A stretch of DNA of 64,000 nt, from contig OY986964.1 of the NCBI GenBank assembly GCA_963920575.1, positions 15,999,987 through 16,063,986 on the forward strand, written 5' to 3'. Within the stretch, counting starts at the first letter, position 1. The number at the start of each line of letters is the position of its first letter. This DNA is from Narthecium ossifragum. Its lineage: Eukaryota; Streptophyta; Magnoliopsida; Dioscoreales; Nartheciaceae. The notes beneath the pieces are model-generated. The model was not told the origin of the DNA and searched no databases. It saw nothing but the letters and a program-made list of their open reading frames with translations. A program made the translations under genes and the position numbers. Shown in pieces: positions 19,510-31,967 of this stretch.

Positions 19510-20282
19510 CCTGAAGGTCGAAGGGGGGGGGGGGTTGAATTGAACTTTTTTGCGGAAATACAATAAATGAAAACCTAGATATAAAGCTAGAAGACTAGTA
19601 TGCTTGTTTAGTTATGAAAGCAATGAATAAAGCAATCAATGAAGGAAGAGTTAGGAGCCTTGCACCAGATTTATCGTGGTTCGGCAAACCTTGCCTACGT
19701 CCACTTCACTCAAGGTCCTCCTTGAGGTTCCACTACTTGTAAATCCCCTTACAAGTATTCCCACCAAGCTTCCGGGTGCTTGGCAACCTTATAAATCCTC
19801 CCACAACTGCTGGAGCTCCCCCTCAAGCTTTTGGGTGCTTGAGAACCTTACAAATCACTCCAAGCTCTCTCTTGGATACTTCTCTCAAAGTCAACTTCAC
19901 ACTTGAAGTAGTTTTACAATGGTTTAGCTCACTAATAAAAGATAGAAACTTGCTAGAATATTATTACAATAATCTCTAAGCTCCCCCTAAGTCCTTGGCA
20001 AGTTTGCTGCAACTTCTCTTTTATAGTTGAGCTCCAAAGCCCTCCAATAAGCCACCCAATGGCTATTTTTTGCTCCTGCAACGGCTCTTTTCTGGGCTCA
20101 CGGTCGACCGTCGCATCATTTGTGACATCGTCCGCCAAGCATTTCTTGAGCCACGGTCAATCCACCTATCGACCTTCAAGCGTCACAGTCGACTGTCGCA
20201 TCGACCGTGACATCGTCCGTCAGGCTCTGTCAAGAAAAATGCTTCTCACGGTCGATGCTCCGATCGACTGTCTGTTCGTGGC
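19510..20282 (-). repeat. Diverged SIRE-related LTR fragment
   Basis: Starts TGAAGGTCGAAGGGGG and follows the SIRE-like LTRs in order (GTGGTTCG, CTACGTCCACTTC, CTTGAGGTTCCACTACTTG), but is well diverged. It has a TATA box at 20,025-20,019 (minus TATAAAAG) and a GGTCGACC/GGTCGATC array at 20,100-20,270. The U3 end is missing, so it is a truncated or solo LTR. Confidence 0.78.
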
Positions 20283-20299
20283 TAAAACATCGATCTCGT

Positions 20300-22865
20300 T
20301 TTGACGAGATTTTTAGCAAATCATTTTTAATTTCATAAAAGGAAATTGCAGGCACCACACCCTTGGTTCGCCAAGTCGACAAATCCATCATTTACATCCC
20401 GTAGGGAACACCTCCGATTCTAGATCCGATAAAATAAGCTTTTTACATTAAAAAAATCAAATAATGTCTGGGACCGCCACCTTCATCGCCGGGATTTTTG
20501 AAGTCACTGAAGTTGGCGGGATGTTGTTAGAGCTTTGTTGCCAGAGCTTCGAAACTGCCGGAGTTGGGGAAGATGTCGGATAAATTTGGGAAGGCGCCGT
20601 CCAAGCTTCAAGGCTGGTGAAGATAGGGGAAGCCACGGATAAAACAGGGGAGCACCTGGATCTGGACTTCATCGCTGTGGAGGTATGGCAGCTGAATATC
20701 TCTGATCCTGGGGTCGAGTGAGCTGGCTGGAAACAAAGAACAGGGGAAGCGCCGTTGGGTGTAGATGCCGCCGCGAGCCTTAGGCTACGCAAGACGGTAG
20801 CGACGGATCCGATGGGGATGCGCCGGGTGTTGGATATGGGGAACGCCGAAGAAGACCTCGCTGGACGAGATTTCGATGGACGTAGGTGTTGATGCCGCCG
20901 CGAGCTTTAGGCTACGTACGGCAGTGGGCGACGGATCCGGTGGGGATACGCTGGATGATGAGGAGACGTCCAAGCTTGGAGATGGACGGAAACAAGGGAA
21001 ACCGCGGCGTGGACCTTGCTGGAGGTGTGCTTCACGCTTCACGGGTGAGTCGAGATTGGAGATGGACAAAAACAACGGAAGCCGCGGCGTGGACCTTTCT
21101 GGAGGTGTGCTTCATGCTTCATGGGTGAGTCAAGCTTGGAAATGGACGGAAACAAGGGAAGCCGCGGCGTGGACCTTTCTGGAGGTGTGCTTCACGCTTC
21201 ACGAGTGAGTCAAGGACGGAGATGGGGGACGAGTCCTCTCACTGGATCAACGAACAGCGACGAGCTTGAGGAAGGTGACGGGGCTCCCTCCTTGGGCTGG
21301 GCGACGAGTGTCTTTGGGTTCCTTCGGCTAGATGACAGCCATGGGTTCAGCGATGGGTTCTTTGAGTTCCACAAGTTGGATGAAGGAAGACGATGAGTTC
21401 TTTGGGTTCCTCCGGCTAGATGACAACGATGGGTTCCGTGATGGATTCCTTGAGTTCCTTCGGCTGGATGAAGGAAGATGATGAGTTCTTTGGGTTCCTC
21501 CGGCTGGATGATAGCGATGGGCTCTCCGACGAGCTCCTTGGGTTGGAACAGGGACGCCGACGACGAAGACCTCGGACTGGCTCAAGGCTGGCGACGGCGA
21601 TGGGTTCCTCCTTCCCGGGCGTCCAAGCTTTCTCTTCTTCTCTTTCTTTGCTTTCTCTACTTCTTTTCTCACTATTTTTCCAGCCCTTGTTCTCCCTTTC
21701 AATATTCTTTCCAGCCACCCCTTCGTTCACCCTAGCCTTCCTTTTATAGGTATTTGGAGGTTTGTTGAGAGGCTGGTGAGCCGTGCACGAGAGCATTGGT
21801 TGTTGAGATTTAGTTTCCAGTCATGTTTGTTGGGGGTTGGGGTGTTAGGATTTGGCTTCTAACCATGGATTTGGGTATTGCGATTTGGCATCTGTTGAGA
21901 TATGGGGAGGTTAGGATTTCCTAACCATCCAGATCAGGGAGTTGAGATATGAAGTTTAGATTTTGAATATTTGTTTAAATTTCAAGTTCATGTGTGAACT
22001 TGTTTGAATTTTGAATGTTTATTCAAATTTCAAATGTTTATTTTGAATTTGAATAATTGTCCAGTTATCGAACATTTGTCCAAATTTTGAATGTCTTTGT
22101 TTGAGTTTTGAATTTCACCATTTCATACGGTGATTGGAGGATACACTGAAATACCCCCGGGCTGATCGAGATGTAACCAGAACACCTTTTTATCGGTCAT
22201 ATGTACTTTGGACCGAAATGTCTCCGGGTAGAGAAAATACTTCTATTTCAGATTTTCACACCCCTAAAAATGTGACATGACCAAAAAATGCCAATTGGAG
22301 CTAAATGATCAAAATACCCTTTTGGTTTGGTTGTTTATGCGCGACGCATGGCGGCACGATTTTTGTGTGTGTCATGGACACGTGCGCGTATTTTAGACTC
22401 TATGTATGCGAGTCATGTGTGCGCGTATCGCCTTGGTCGGGACTTAGGCGAATTTGAAGTTGGGTATTTATTTTGGTAAATTTTGAATTTTTGGATTTTT
22501 CCTTTATTTATTTCAGGGAATTTTCTATAATGTCCCTGGTGTTGTAGAAAATTACCAAAACACCCTTATATTTACACAACTCATTTAGGATGCCGTCAAA
22601 GCTATGTAAAAGCTATTTTGGATTGTAGTGGGAGATTTAGACATGTATTTTGGTCTAAATTTCCAAAATACCCTTGGGTAAGTAAAATTACCAAAATACC
22701 CTTATTCCTCCGGTTTGTATAGGATGCCGTCAAAACCGGGAATATGTAGAGGGTTTGGATGGACTCGATTATGTACAAGCCAGTTTGGATTTGGTGCATG
22801 TGGATTCAGTCGGAGGAATCCTGCAAATGTTGTTCATTTAGCCATAACTAAAATTAATGTCAACA
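20300..22865 (-). repeat. 3' LTR of Tat-lineage Ty3/gypsy element
   Basis: In minus orientation a polypurine tract (CTTGAGGGGGCATC) is followed at 22,865 by TGTTGACATTAATT, a normal LTR start. A TATA box (CTATAAAAG) at 21,748-21,741 separates an AT-rich U3 from a GC-rich R/U5 with several tandem repeats. The outer end is not certain because the other LTR is outside the window; it lies somewhere at about 20,300-20,350. Confidence 0.6.
20755..21560. repeat. Tandem repeats inside Tat 3' LTR
   Basis: Three sets: a roughly 126-bp unit with GATGCCGCCGCGAGC (20,764 and 20,890); a roughly 80-bp unit with GGAGGTGTGCTTCACGCTTC, three copies between 20,980 and 21,215; and a roughly 85-bp unit with TTTGGGTTCCT(C/T)CGGCT, about four copies between 21,310 and 21,545. 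Open frames here are composition artefacts. Confidence 0.75.
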
Positions 22866-22879
22866 GATGCCCCCTCAAG
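22866..22879 (-). other. Polypurine tract of Tat element
   Basis: Minus strand CTTGAGGGGGCATC directly before the LTR start. Confidence 0.65.
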
Positions 22880-22969
22880 ACATGTATGTGAAATTTTATG
22901 TGATTTGAACATGCAGGGCTCGAAGTATTTAGGTGTTGTAATTTTTGTCTGCATGCAAAAAATTGACGT

Positions 22970-23169
22970 NNNNNNNNNNNNNNNNNNNNNNNNNNNNNNN
23001 NNNNNNNNNNNNNNNNNNNNNNNNNNNNNNNNNNNNNNNNNNNNNNNNNNNNNNNNNNNNNNNNNNNNNNNNNNNNNNNNNNNNNNNNNNNNNNNNNNNN
23101 NNNNNNNNNNNNNNNNNNNNNNNNNNNNNNNNNNNNNNNNNNNNNNNNNNNNNNNNNNNNNNNNNNNNN
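22970..23169. other. Assembly gap (200 N)
   Basis: Exactly 200 ambiguous bases, the conventional placeholder for a gap of unknown size. The true distance between the Tat polypurine tract and the downstream sequence is therefore unknown. Confidence 0.99.
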
Positions 23170-23479
23170 ATGCGGAGGCAGAGGATGTTGTGATGGAGAG
23201 GCGGAGGATGTTGTGATGACGATGCTGCAATGGGGAAGATGCAGCGATGCTACGATGGACTAAAAGAGAAAAGAGAAAAGAGAATAGAGGAATACTGCAA
23301 TGCAATCCATTCCCCATTATTCTCTTTTACAGGTTTTCTCTTTTAGAAAAAGAGAATATTACATTCCATTAGTGAACATCATTGGAAAATAGGAAAAAGA
23401 TACCCATGAACATTAATGATCATTAATGAAATTGATAGAAAGATAATAATGCAATCCATCCATGAACATCAACGAAGAC

Positions 23480-23955
23480 ATCAATGAAAAAGATAAAAGA
23501 GAATACTCATGAACACCAAAGAGAAAAAGAGCAAAGGGAAAAGAGAAAAGAGAAAACTGAAAAAAGAAAATTAAAAAAAAAGAAAATAGTAAAGAGAAAA
23601 GAGAACAGAGAAAAGAGAATGTTGGAATTAGGGTTTAAACATATGGGTAAAAAAGTCATCAGAACAAAAAAGAAAATTGAAAAAAGAAAATAATAAAGAG
23701 AAAAGAGAAGGCTGGAATTAGGGTTTAGGTTAACATAAGGGCAAAAAAGTCATCAGAAATAGTAAAGAGAAAAGAGAACAGAGAAAAGAGAATGCTGGAA
23801 TTAGGGTTTAAACATAGGGGTTAAAAAGTAATTAGAAGAAAAAAGAAAATTGGAAAAAGAAAACTGAAAAAAAAATAATAATAAAGAGAAAAGAGAAGGC
23901 TGGAATTAGGATTTAGGTTAACATAAGGGCAAAAAAGTCATCAGAAATACATAAC
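23480..23955. repeat. AG-rich tandem repeat with GGAATTAGGGTTTA units
   Basis: Four units at about 23,620, 23,713, 23,800 and 23,898 carry TGGAATTAGG(G/A)TTTA followed by GTCATCAGAA or a variant. They are separated by AGAGAAAAGAGAA runs. Units 2 and 4 are nearly identical, as are 1 and 3, so the higher-order period is about 180 bp. Confidence 0.75.
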
Positions 23956-25886
23956 TAATCATAACTGTCCATAACTGACATGAAATGGTGTTTACAGCTT
24001 AAATCTAATGATTGTGGTGTACCAATCAACAAGTTTCACAAATATAGTGTAAACACCAATTATCTATTTTATGAATTTATCAGGTCACATGGTCCTGAAT
24101 CATCTGATGGTTAATACATGCCGGAATATGTACAGCATGACACATATGTGTAGCCGGACCCGACCATCCAATTTTAACCGCCAGGTTTGCATGCCTTCGT
24201 GGAAGACAAATAATTCATTTTCTCCAAAATTTTGATTGGATGAAATATGGATCACTCTGTGTATGGGTGATCTTGTTTTCAATCCCACTAGGAGCAGGAT
24301 CCTTTGATAATTAACTGTATGATGCCTTAGATAAGGTCTTAGTTTAAGTTGGGTAATGTCAAAAGAGGATTTAGTATGATCATATCTTGAATGAGATCCG
24401 GGTATAGAGACCTAAAGAGGTATGAAATTGGTAACTTTTGAACTTTGAATCAGAGTTCATATAGGACTCTTGATTTTTGCATAATCCTGCATATAGAAGA
24501 TCCCAGACCTTGATGATGAAGGCTACGTCAACTTGGGCAGCAACGTGGACTGCTGGTGATGGCCTTTTCTCTTCCTCTTTTTTTTTCTACTCCTTCATCC
24601 TTTCTGCTTTTCTTGTTTGCATCTAACTGTTGGTCGATGCTTTATTCCTCCGAGAGGTCTCAGGTGGTGAAGGAAGAAAATTGCTGGCGCAACGCAACAG
24701 GGTCTAAGATCAAGGTCCCGACGTGCTATTGACGGGAGTTTTGGCGACCACGAGGGCCAGTGACGTGAAGACGAGGGAAGCTGATTGTGAAGAAGAGGTA
24801 AGGATCTTTGGGTTGCTTGTTACCTTCTTTTCTTCTTTTATTTTCTTCTTTTCCTTCATTCCAAATAGTGGTGGGAGAAGTTTAGCATGAGAACCCATTG
24901 CTCTCCTTCCCTGGAACAGAGCATGCCGATAAACCAATGAAGAAGTTGCCATAGTTGCCAACCAATGCTTTGGAACCCATTCCTCTGTTTCTTCCTATAT
25001 CTTTTTTTTTATTTGCCTCATGGCTTAGCTGACCGTTTTGCTTCTCCAGGAGATTCTTGTGCTGTAAGGAGGGAAATGGCAGTCACTAGGGAGATCGAAA
25101 TGTTGGGCGACGTCGTGGGGATCAGGCTAGTCACGGGTTTGTGGTGGCGACGAGAAGTCCCTGAAGATCCTTTTGCTTTGGCCGGCGCTCCTTCGCATTT
25201 TTGCACAAGAGCTTTGTCGGTGAAGAAGAACGAAGCCACCGAGGGCGACTGCCGGCGGCGAGGATTTTGGTTCTCCTTCGAGGTATCTCTTTTCCTTTTA
25301 TTATTCTTCTTCTTCTCCGTTGTATGGTTGCCGCTTCCTCTGTTTTTTTTCTTTTGTGTTGCTTTGTTTTTTTTTCTTTCTTCCACGCTCTTCCTTTCTT
25401 CTCTGCTCCGCCATGTTTGCTTCAAAATTTTGCTGTTCGTTTTGCTTCTCCAGGGGGCTTCTCAGGTAGCGAGGAGGGAAACGATGGTCACAGAGGGTGG
25501 CTGAGGCTTTGGAGACGCCGAAACACCGCTGAAACCTGGAGGGGAGCAACGACGCGGACATGCTGCTAGAGGTCTGAGGAAACATACACCATCCGGAGCT
25601 ACTGGAGTCGTGCACCATCCCGGAGATTTGGAGAGCTCACACCGGCATCTTCTGCAAGGTTCGTTTGAAGATCTCCGATGGAGGCATACTGTGGCTTGAG
25701 TGATCTTTCTCCTTTCTTCTTTCATTTTCTTCTTTTCCTTTAGTCAAGATACGAAACCCATCTCTCCCCTTCCCTTCTTTCTTCCTTGCTCTGCACATCG
25801 CTCTCTCTCTTTCTTTTTTTTCTTTTCCTCTGCGCATTGCATGTTTCTCTTTTTTTCCATATGTACTGATTCTCTTTTTTTTTAGC
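23956..25886 (+). other. Non-coding 5' region of antisense ORF
   Basis: No assignable protein. From 24,500 on it alternates GC-rich exon-like pieces with T/C-rich intron-like pieces (for example GAGGTAAGG at 24,797, CTTCTCCAGG acceptors at about 25,054 and 25,455). A roughly 400-bp segment containing CGTTTTGCTTCTCCAGG is duplicated (25,036 and 25,437). It is plausibly the spliced leader of the plus-strand ORF that follows. Confidence 0.35.
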
Positions 25887-25934
25887 CGGATAGCGAGTTC
25901 ATCTTCCTCTAACGATATCGAGGCGCGCACTCCT

Positions 25935-28900
25935 TTGGCACAATTGGCGGCTTGGTCGAAGATATTCATTATCAAAGACGAGGACGAGGCCTCTTATACC
26001 GTAACTTGTAGGATTGCCGAAGGCAAGATTGATCAGAAGGATAGCTTCCGAGGTAGCGCGCGACCTTCTTTTGACGCCGTGCTACTTTCCGCATTGGCGA
26101 ATGGCCCAACATCTGTGCCTCTCCCCTGTCTTGCCGGTCGTTTGATTTCTAAGGAGCTGGACTGGACCAACTACATTCATGAGTTTTATGGACCTTCTGC
26201 CGCATATGTGAAGTGGGGCCAGGACATCTTAGAGATGAAATCTTCGAACTTTCGGAAGTCCGGAATATATGGTCCGGTATATTGTTCACTCGGCCGTTAC
26301 TCTATAAGTGAACAGCTCTTTTGTAGCTTGATGGAGAGATGGAACCCGCAGACTAACACTTTTATGTTTCTACATGGGGAGATGACAGTGACCTTGCTAG
26401 ATGTTTTTCATCTTGGCGGTTTTTTTATCACTGGGGACATGTACGAGGAGTACCTGCCTGATGAGAATAGTGCCTTGACGAATGCGAAGGGTAATATGAA
26501 TGTTCATCTTTATCCTCCTGTGGCATATCAACTTTTGCAAATATGAAAGGGATTGGCCGGAGATAGCAATAAAGTTTCTTTTAAAGACTGGATGCAGTAT
26601 TTTTGCAAGAACCAGGCTTCTGATCCGCGCGCGGTTCTTGGTGACCAAGTTTTCACGGCGGCTTTTCTTTCGATTTGGTTATGCCATTTTGCCATTCCGG
26701 GGCCAGAACCTTGTATCCGTCCAGGCGTCTTCATACCGGCGAGCTTGATGGCTTTGGGGAGATCATATTCATTGGCTCCAGCGGTACTGTGTTCCTTGTA
26801 TAGAGGTATGAGGATAATGAGTTCACACCCAGCTGGACCGGGTTTTTCAAGTAAAGGTTGGGCCATGCATTTGCTAATGGGTTGGGCATTCCGCTACATA
26901 CGAGGGGCTTATCGGGAGAATATTAACCCACTATGGTAGCTTCCGGTTGCCGAGTGCGGGGAGAATAGCATGCCAGATTTGGGATCTTTGATGTTTCACA
27001 CCCATTCGAAATTTTCCGCTGCAGAAGCTAGAGTTTGGTTTGACGTTTGGGATAACTTTTATCTCCGTCTGTTTGCATGTTTATGGGATGTAAAGGACAC
27101 AAAATGGTACGTGGTGAAGGTTTCTAATTGTCGCCTGGCGGAGTGCTTTGTTATCGCTATACGTTGAGGCGTACTCCCTCTGAGGTTGGTTTCGGTGGAC
27201 TCGATGATGTATGCCGAGCCTTATAATCCTCACCGCGTTGCGCGTCAGTTTGGACTTGATCAGGGTACTCCGAAAGTTGGATTGCGGTATCCTTTAGAGG
27301 AGAACCGTCCCAGGGTCTTGCTCGCACACTGGGATCATTTGGTGCGGATAGATGCTAGGAAGAAATTTATGATTCCTCATGACAATCGGGTCGGAAAAGT
27401 TTCTTAGTCCTGGACGAAGTGGTGGGTGAATCAAACACATATTTTTTTCACCGAGACCGTGATAAACCTGTGCAGTGGGTTTCCTCAGGGTCGGTTGTCT
27501 TTTGAGGAAAGGAGGGCCCTTTCATATCGAAGTACCCTTTTCCCTGACTGTGGGGAGTCCGTGCGCGAGGTGAACCCTGAAGAGTCGTCGGCCAAAATTG
27601 GTGTTTTCAAGAAGGCAGAGAAGGCCTTTTGGAGTGCTTTTGGGAAGGATTTAAGGCAAGGTTGGGAAATTTTTCTTGATCAGAAGAAGCTGACCGAGAC
27701 GAAGCTGGCAACTGTTCAGGAGGTATGAATTTTAGATCTTTTAAGTCCTCTCTATTTTATTTCATTCTTCTCGGTGGTATTGGTCATGGTCACCCACTCT
27801 TAGTGTTGACCTTGCATAGCTGCAAGATTATAGGTCTCAGAAGAACTTTTGACTGCTTGCTGCCCTCTTTTCTCCACCCCTTCTCTTTCATGATTTAGTC
27901 TTATTGCTCATCTTGTCTTTTGCATCTTTTTCATTTGGTATGTTTGATTTCAAACCATAATCTCTTTATCATTATTTTTATTTCAGGGTGTTGCTGCCGG
28001 TGGGCTTCCTCACAAGAAGGTTAAGCGTCCTTGTCCCTTGAAGCGAAAGGTTTCACCTGCAAGGGGCGGTCCTGCTCATGATCAAGAAATGGTACAGGCA
28101 CTTCCGGCTGCCGTTAAAGAGGATATCAAAATTTCCAAAAGGAAGCGATGCAAAGTTGGTGCTGCTCAAGATGCTAGCCCGGAGATCTCAGCGAGTCTTG
28201 CTTCACCGGAGGTGATAGGCGCTCTTTCAGACATTCTTCCTTCTCCGACCAAAGCTATTGCGAGATCACTTCAATTTGATGATGAAGATAAAGATCTCAG
28301 CAGAAAGGCCATTAGTGATTGTGAGATGACTGATCGAGCTGAAGGCGTCGTCGTTGAGGTTGAAGAGATGACGGCTCCAACTATTGTTGCGTCTGATCGT
28401 GAAGGCGATATTGATGGAGAAGCATCAAGTCCTATTAACGGCGTGGCGGCATCCTCGACGCCTAGCACTTCTCATACGACACCTTCTGGGGATTCTGTCG
28501 GCACTGTGGTACTTGGGGAGGACGGAATTAACTCGGACGATGTTGCACCCGATACTTCCTCTATATCTGTGGCTCCTTCTGGGTCTGTTGTTTTGAAAGA
28601 ATAGGCCAGGTCTCTTTCCAAGTCTGCTGTTTTGGATGAACAAGTCGTTGGCCTTTATAGGGACCTTGAGAAGAGTTTGGTGACAAATCTTGTACCCGAT
28701 TTGACTGTCCCTCAGGATTTCTCAGAGCTGGAGGAACGGATCAAGAAATTGCTTCAGGCATTGCCTAGCCGAGAGTTTGGTTCATGTTCTTTGAGGAGTA
28801 CTCTGGAATTACTTTTGCTGCAGGTATCCTCATATGATGCGGAATTCTGCAGGGAAGAGGCAACATTGCGCCAACTTGTAGCTGACATATCGACGTATCC

Positions 28901-29123
28901 TGCCGAGTTTGAAGCGGCAAAATCTGAGAAGGCCACCGCTGTAGAGTGTCGCCGGTGTCATCTTGAGCGCCAGCAACTCCAAGAAGCTGAAGTCGCTGCT
29001 CTCGACGCCCGTTTGGAAGTAGAGAAGCGGAAGCTGAAGACCATGGTAGAGGAAGACATCGCTTTAGAGGAAAAGGTGGCTGCTTTTACATCCACGCTTG
29101 ATGCTTTGGAGCACAAGCATTAA
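25935..29123 (+). pseudogene. Antisense plant-mobile-domain ORF of the Tat element
   Basis: One plus-strand frame runs from 25,935 to an intron (27,723-27,986, GTATGA...TTTCAG) and continues in phase to 29,123. The N-terminal part is a plant mobile domain: MERWNPQTNTFMF with GEMTVTLLDVFHLGG, a long middle with RPGVFIPASLMALGRSYSLAP, and PHRVARQFGLDQ near its end. After the intron come a Lys/Arg-rich stretch, a Ser/Thr/Asp-rich linker and a coiled coil (28,632-29,123). Six in-frame stops break it (after YQLLQI, NPLW, VIAIR, GKVS, VVLKE and the normal end). It lies between pol and the 3' LTR, opposite in strand to pol, a position where Tat elements are known to carry extra ORFs. Whether it was captured from a host PMD gene is inference. 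Confidence 0.75.
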
Positions 29124-29856
29124 GAAACGTTGGCTTCTTTGGAGGCTCTCCAAGGGACGGGTAAAGCGCATGGAGTTCATGCTGAGCTTGTTAGGACCTA
29201 CGAGTCTCTACGTCCGTGGAAATCTTGAACTTCTTAGTGTGTTTAGCTCTTCTTGATTGATTTTCCTTTTCTTTTTTTTTGAAAATCATGTGATTGATTT
29301 ATGAAATTTTTTTCCTTGAATATTTCATGCTACCCGTTTGATGGCAGCATTCAGTTTACTCCCGATGTGTGCGAGATAAATCAAATAATCTACCTACCTG
29401 ATACATGTTGCAATGCGACAGTAAATAGTTCAACACTTCTTAGAGGATTTTTGTTGATTCAGGAATTTGGATGAGTTCAAGGACAGGTGTGTGTGTGTGT
29501 GTATATACACCTTTCCTATTGAGCTCAAGATAGATAGGAGCAGCGCTTTTAGAGACTGTTCCTATACGCCAATATTCGATTTTTGCTATTTGAGGGTTAT
29601 TATGCTCATATAAGTTCAAAGACACAATCTTGTTTTGTATCCTTGCGAGATTTAATGGGGTGTGAGAATATATATTTTTTGAAGAGGTATGAGTATTGTC
29701 TGTGTGCAATCCATACTCATAATTTAATGTGTACTCGCAAAATGTAGAGCAATTTTATTTTTGCTCTCAGTTTAGGCTCTTGAAGCTTGGAGCATTGTGT
29801 GTTAAAATTTATGTTTTGTCAACAATTTATACTCGTATGGCTCAGAGTATTGTCGC
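29124..29856. other. Spacer between antisense ORF and Tat pol
   Basis: AT-rich, with a GT microsatellite at 29,487-29,503 and a duplicated GAAGCTTGGAGCATTGTGTGTT phrase at about 29,782 and 29,875. The two ORFs converge on this spacer, so it should hold both 3' ends. Confidence 0.5.
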
Positions 29857-31097
29857 TTACAGTTTAGGCTCGTGAAGCTTGGAGCATTGTGTGTTTAGGA
29901 ATAATATCTTTTGAGAAATTTGTCGTTCACTGGTGGCGGAGCGTATTCGCCATTCGGTGATACACTTGTAGGCTCCATTGGTGTAGACCTCTTGAACTAT
30001 GAAAGGTCCCTCCCATTTAGGATCAAATTTTCCTTGGGTTCTTCTGGTGATGACCATGGGCCGGACCACGGCAAGAATGAGATCTCCAACATTGAATAAC
30101 ATGCGTTTCACTTTTTTATCAAAGGCTCTAGAGACTCTTGCTTGGTACATCTCTAGATTTTGCTGAGCTTCGATGCGCTTTTCTTCTAAGCTATCCAGCT
30201 GATCAAGTCTCAACTTTGTTGCTTGGTCTTCCGTCAGTTTCTCATGTATAGAGCGACTATGAGGGAAGGAATTTGGATTTCGAGAGGAAGTACAGCTTCT
30301 CCACCAAAAACAAGCGAATAGGGGGTGGCCCCCGTTGGAGTCTTCATCGTGGTACAATACGCCCAGAGATTCTCCAGAAGCTTCTCGTGCCATTCTCTTC
30401 TGTTGTTGTGGACAACTTTTTTTAGGTGCTTGCAGAGGATTTTGTTAAAGGCCTCCGCTTGTCCGTTAGCCAAGGTGTTATATGCCGATGAGAAGTGATG
30501 TTTAATTTTGTGCTTGACACAAAACCTCTCCATGTCTCTATTTTTGAAAGGTGTACCGTTGTCCGATATGAGTTTCGCAGGGATCCCAAATTGGTAAACA
30601 ATATGTGTTTTGATGAATTGTACTACTGTCTCCCCCCTCGTATGTTTTAAGGGAATGGCTTTTCCCCATTTTGAGAAGTAGTCTGTCGCCGCCAGGATGT
30701 AGGAGTGACCTTTTGAAGATGGTTGAATGGGACCCACGATGTCCATACCCCATGCTTCGAAGGGCCATGAGATGCTCGTAGGATGGAGTGGTTCTGGGGG
30801 CTAATGTATGAAGTTTGCGTGAATTTGACAGACGTGACATTTTTTAACATACTCAATGGCGTCGCGCACCATTGAAGGCCAATAGTACCCCAAATGTTTC
30901 AGCTGGTGATATAATTTGGGACCTGATTGATGTGCTCTGCATACACCTGAGTGTACTTCTTGGAGGGTTGAAGCTGCTTCTTCACTAGAGAGGCATCGTA
31001 GCAGGAGTCCATCATAGGACCTTCGGTATAACACGTTGTCCATGAAGGTGTATTTTGTGACCCTTCTTCTTATCCTCAATCTTTCTTGGGGAGTCAT
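29857..31097 (-). pseudogene. pol: Tat Ty3/gypsy integrase
   Basis: Three minus-strand segments. 31,097-30,801 has the HHCC zinc motif (HSGVCRAHQSG, GYYWPSM, CHVCQIH). 30,746-30,234 has the catalytic core, with Asp in MDIVGPI, Asp in LISDNGTPF and Glu in NGQAEAFNK all present. 30,393-29,857, in another frame, is the C-terminal domain (VGDLILAVVRP, GKFDPKWEGPFIV, GAYKC). A stop after HANFIH and a frame change at about 30,260 inactivate it. Confidence 0.9.
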
Positions 31098-31139
31098 AGG
31101 AAGTATCCCGGACTTGAGGTAATCGAGGAAGGGGGTTCT

Positions 31140-31967
31140 TCAGTCTTGCGTTTGTATTTCTGACGCAGCGGCGACGTTGATGAACACCGGCATGTATCTG
31201 TTTAAAATTTCTTCAAGCAACGGAGTGAGGACTCGTCTCTCCTCGACTCTTACTTCAAATGTTTCTGTTGGTGAGAGAACCATGGCAGCAGCTAAACCGG
31301 CTAACGCATCCGCTTTTTGGTTCTGGGATCGCGGAACATGTTGGATTTTCAGCTCATTAAAACAATGAATAAGTTGCTTTGCCCTAAGAAAATATGGTAT
31401 TAACTCCTTTTTTATCGCATAGGTGTCGAGGAGCTGATTTATAATTAATTGGGAATCCCCGTAGGCAATGAGCGGATCCATACCTATCTGCAACGCACTC
31501 TCCAGTCCAATGACGGGGGCTTCGTATTCTGCCATATTGTTGGATGAAGCAGCCGTCAATACGAAGGAATATGGGATTAGGGCCTGTGTTGGGTTGACAA
31601 AGATTATCCCTGCCCCTGACCTAGAGCGGCTGCATGCTCCGTCGAAATACATCTCCCAAGGAGGTTGAATGTCAGCAACAAAAATTTCTTCATCTGGAAG
31701 GTCATCTTCTATGGTTGAGTCATCCGATATTGGGTACGTGGCGAGGAAGTCGGCCAGCGCTTGTCCTTTAATAGCTTTCTGTGGAACATAGGTTATGTCG
31801 AACTGTGATAATAACATGGCCCACTTTGCAAGTCGTCCGGAGAGGACCAACTTCTATAAAATATACCATAGGGGGTCGGCTTTGGAGACGAGCTGCACTG
31901 GATGCTCTAAAAGGTAGTGCCGGAGCTTTTGGGTGGCAAACATCAGGGATAGACACACCTTCTCCAT
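31140..31967 (-). pseudogene. pol: Tat RNase H, two copies in tandem
   Basis: Immediately after reverse transcriptase lies the end of the ordinary gypsy RNase H (LMFATQKLRHYL, LSGRLAKWAMLLSQFDI) with two stops at about 31,966 and 31,858. A second, archaeal-type RNase H follows: YFDGACSRS, NNMAEYEA, YGDSQLI and NQKADALA keep the D-E-D-D set. The extra RNase H is a mark of the Tat lineage and is the basis of the lineage call. Confidence 0.88.

Noticed and set aside
20876..21735. Plus- and minus-strand frames in the GC-rich block
   Set aside because: They follow tandem repeats in the Tat LTR R/U5 region and show no domain.
22838..23317. Open frames spanning the gap
   Set aside because: More than half of each is unknown sequence; nothing can be inferred.
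23484..23693. Lys/Glu-rich frame
   Set aside because: Translation of AG-rich tandem repeats.
24965..25975. Hydrophobic Phe/Leu-rich frames resembling membrane proteins
   Set aside because: They arise from T/C-rich intron-like runs; hydrophobicity is compositional.
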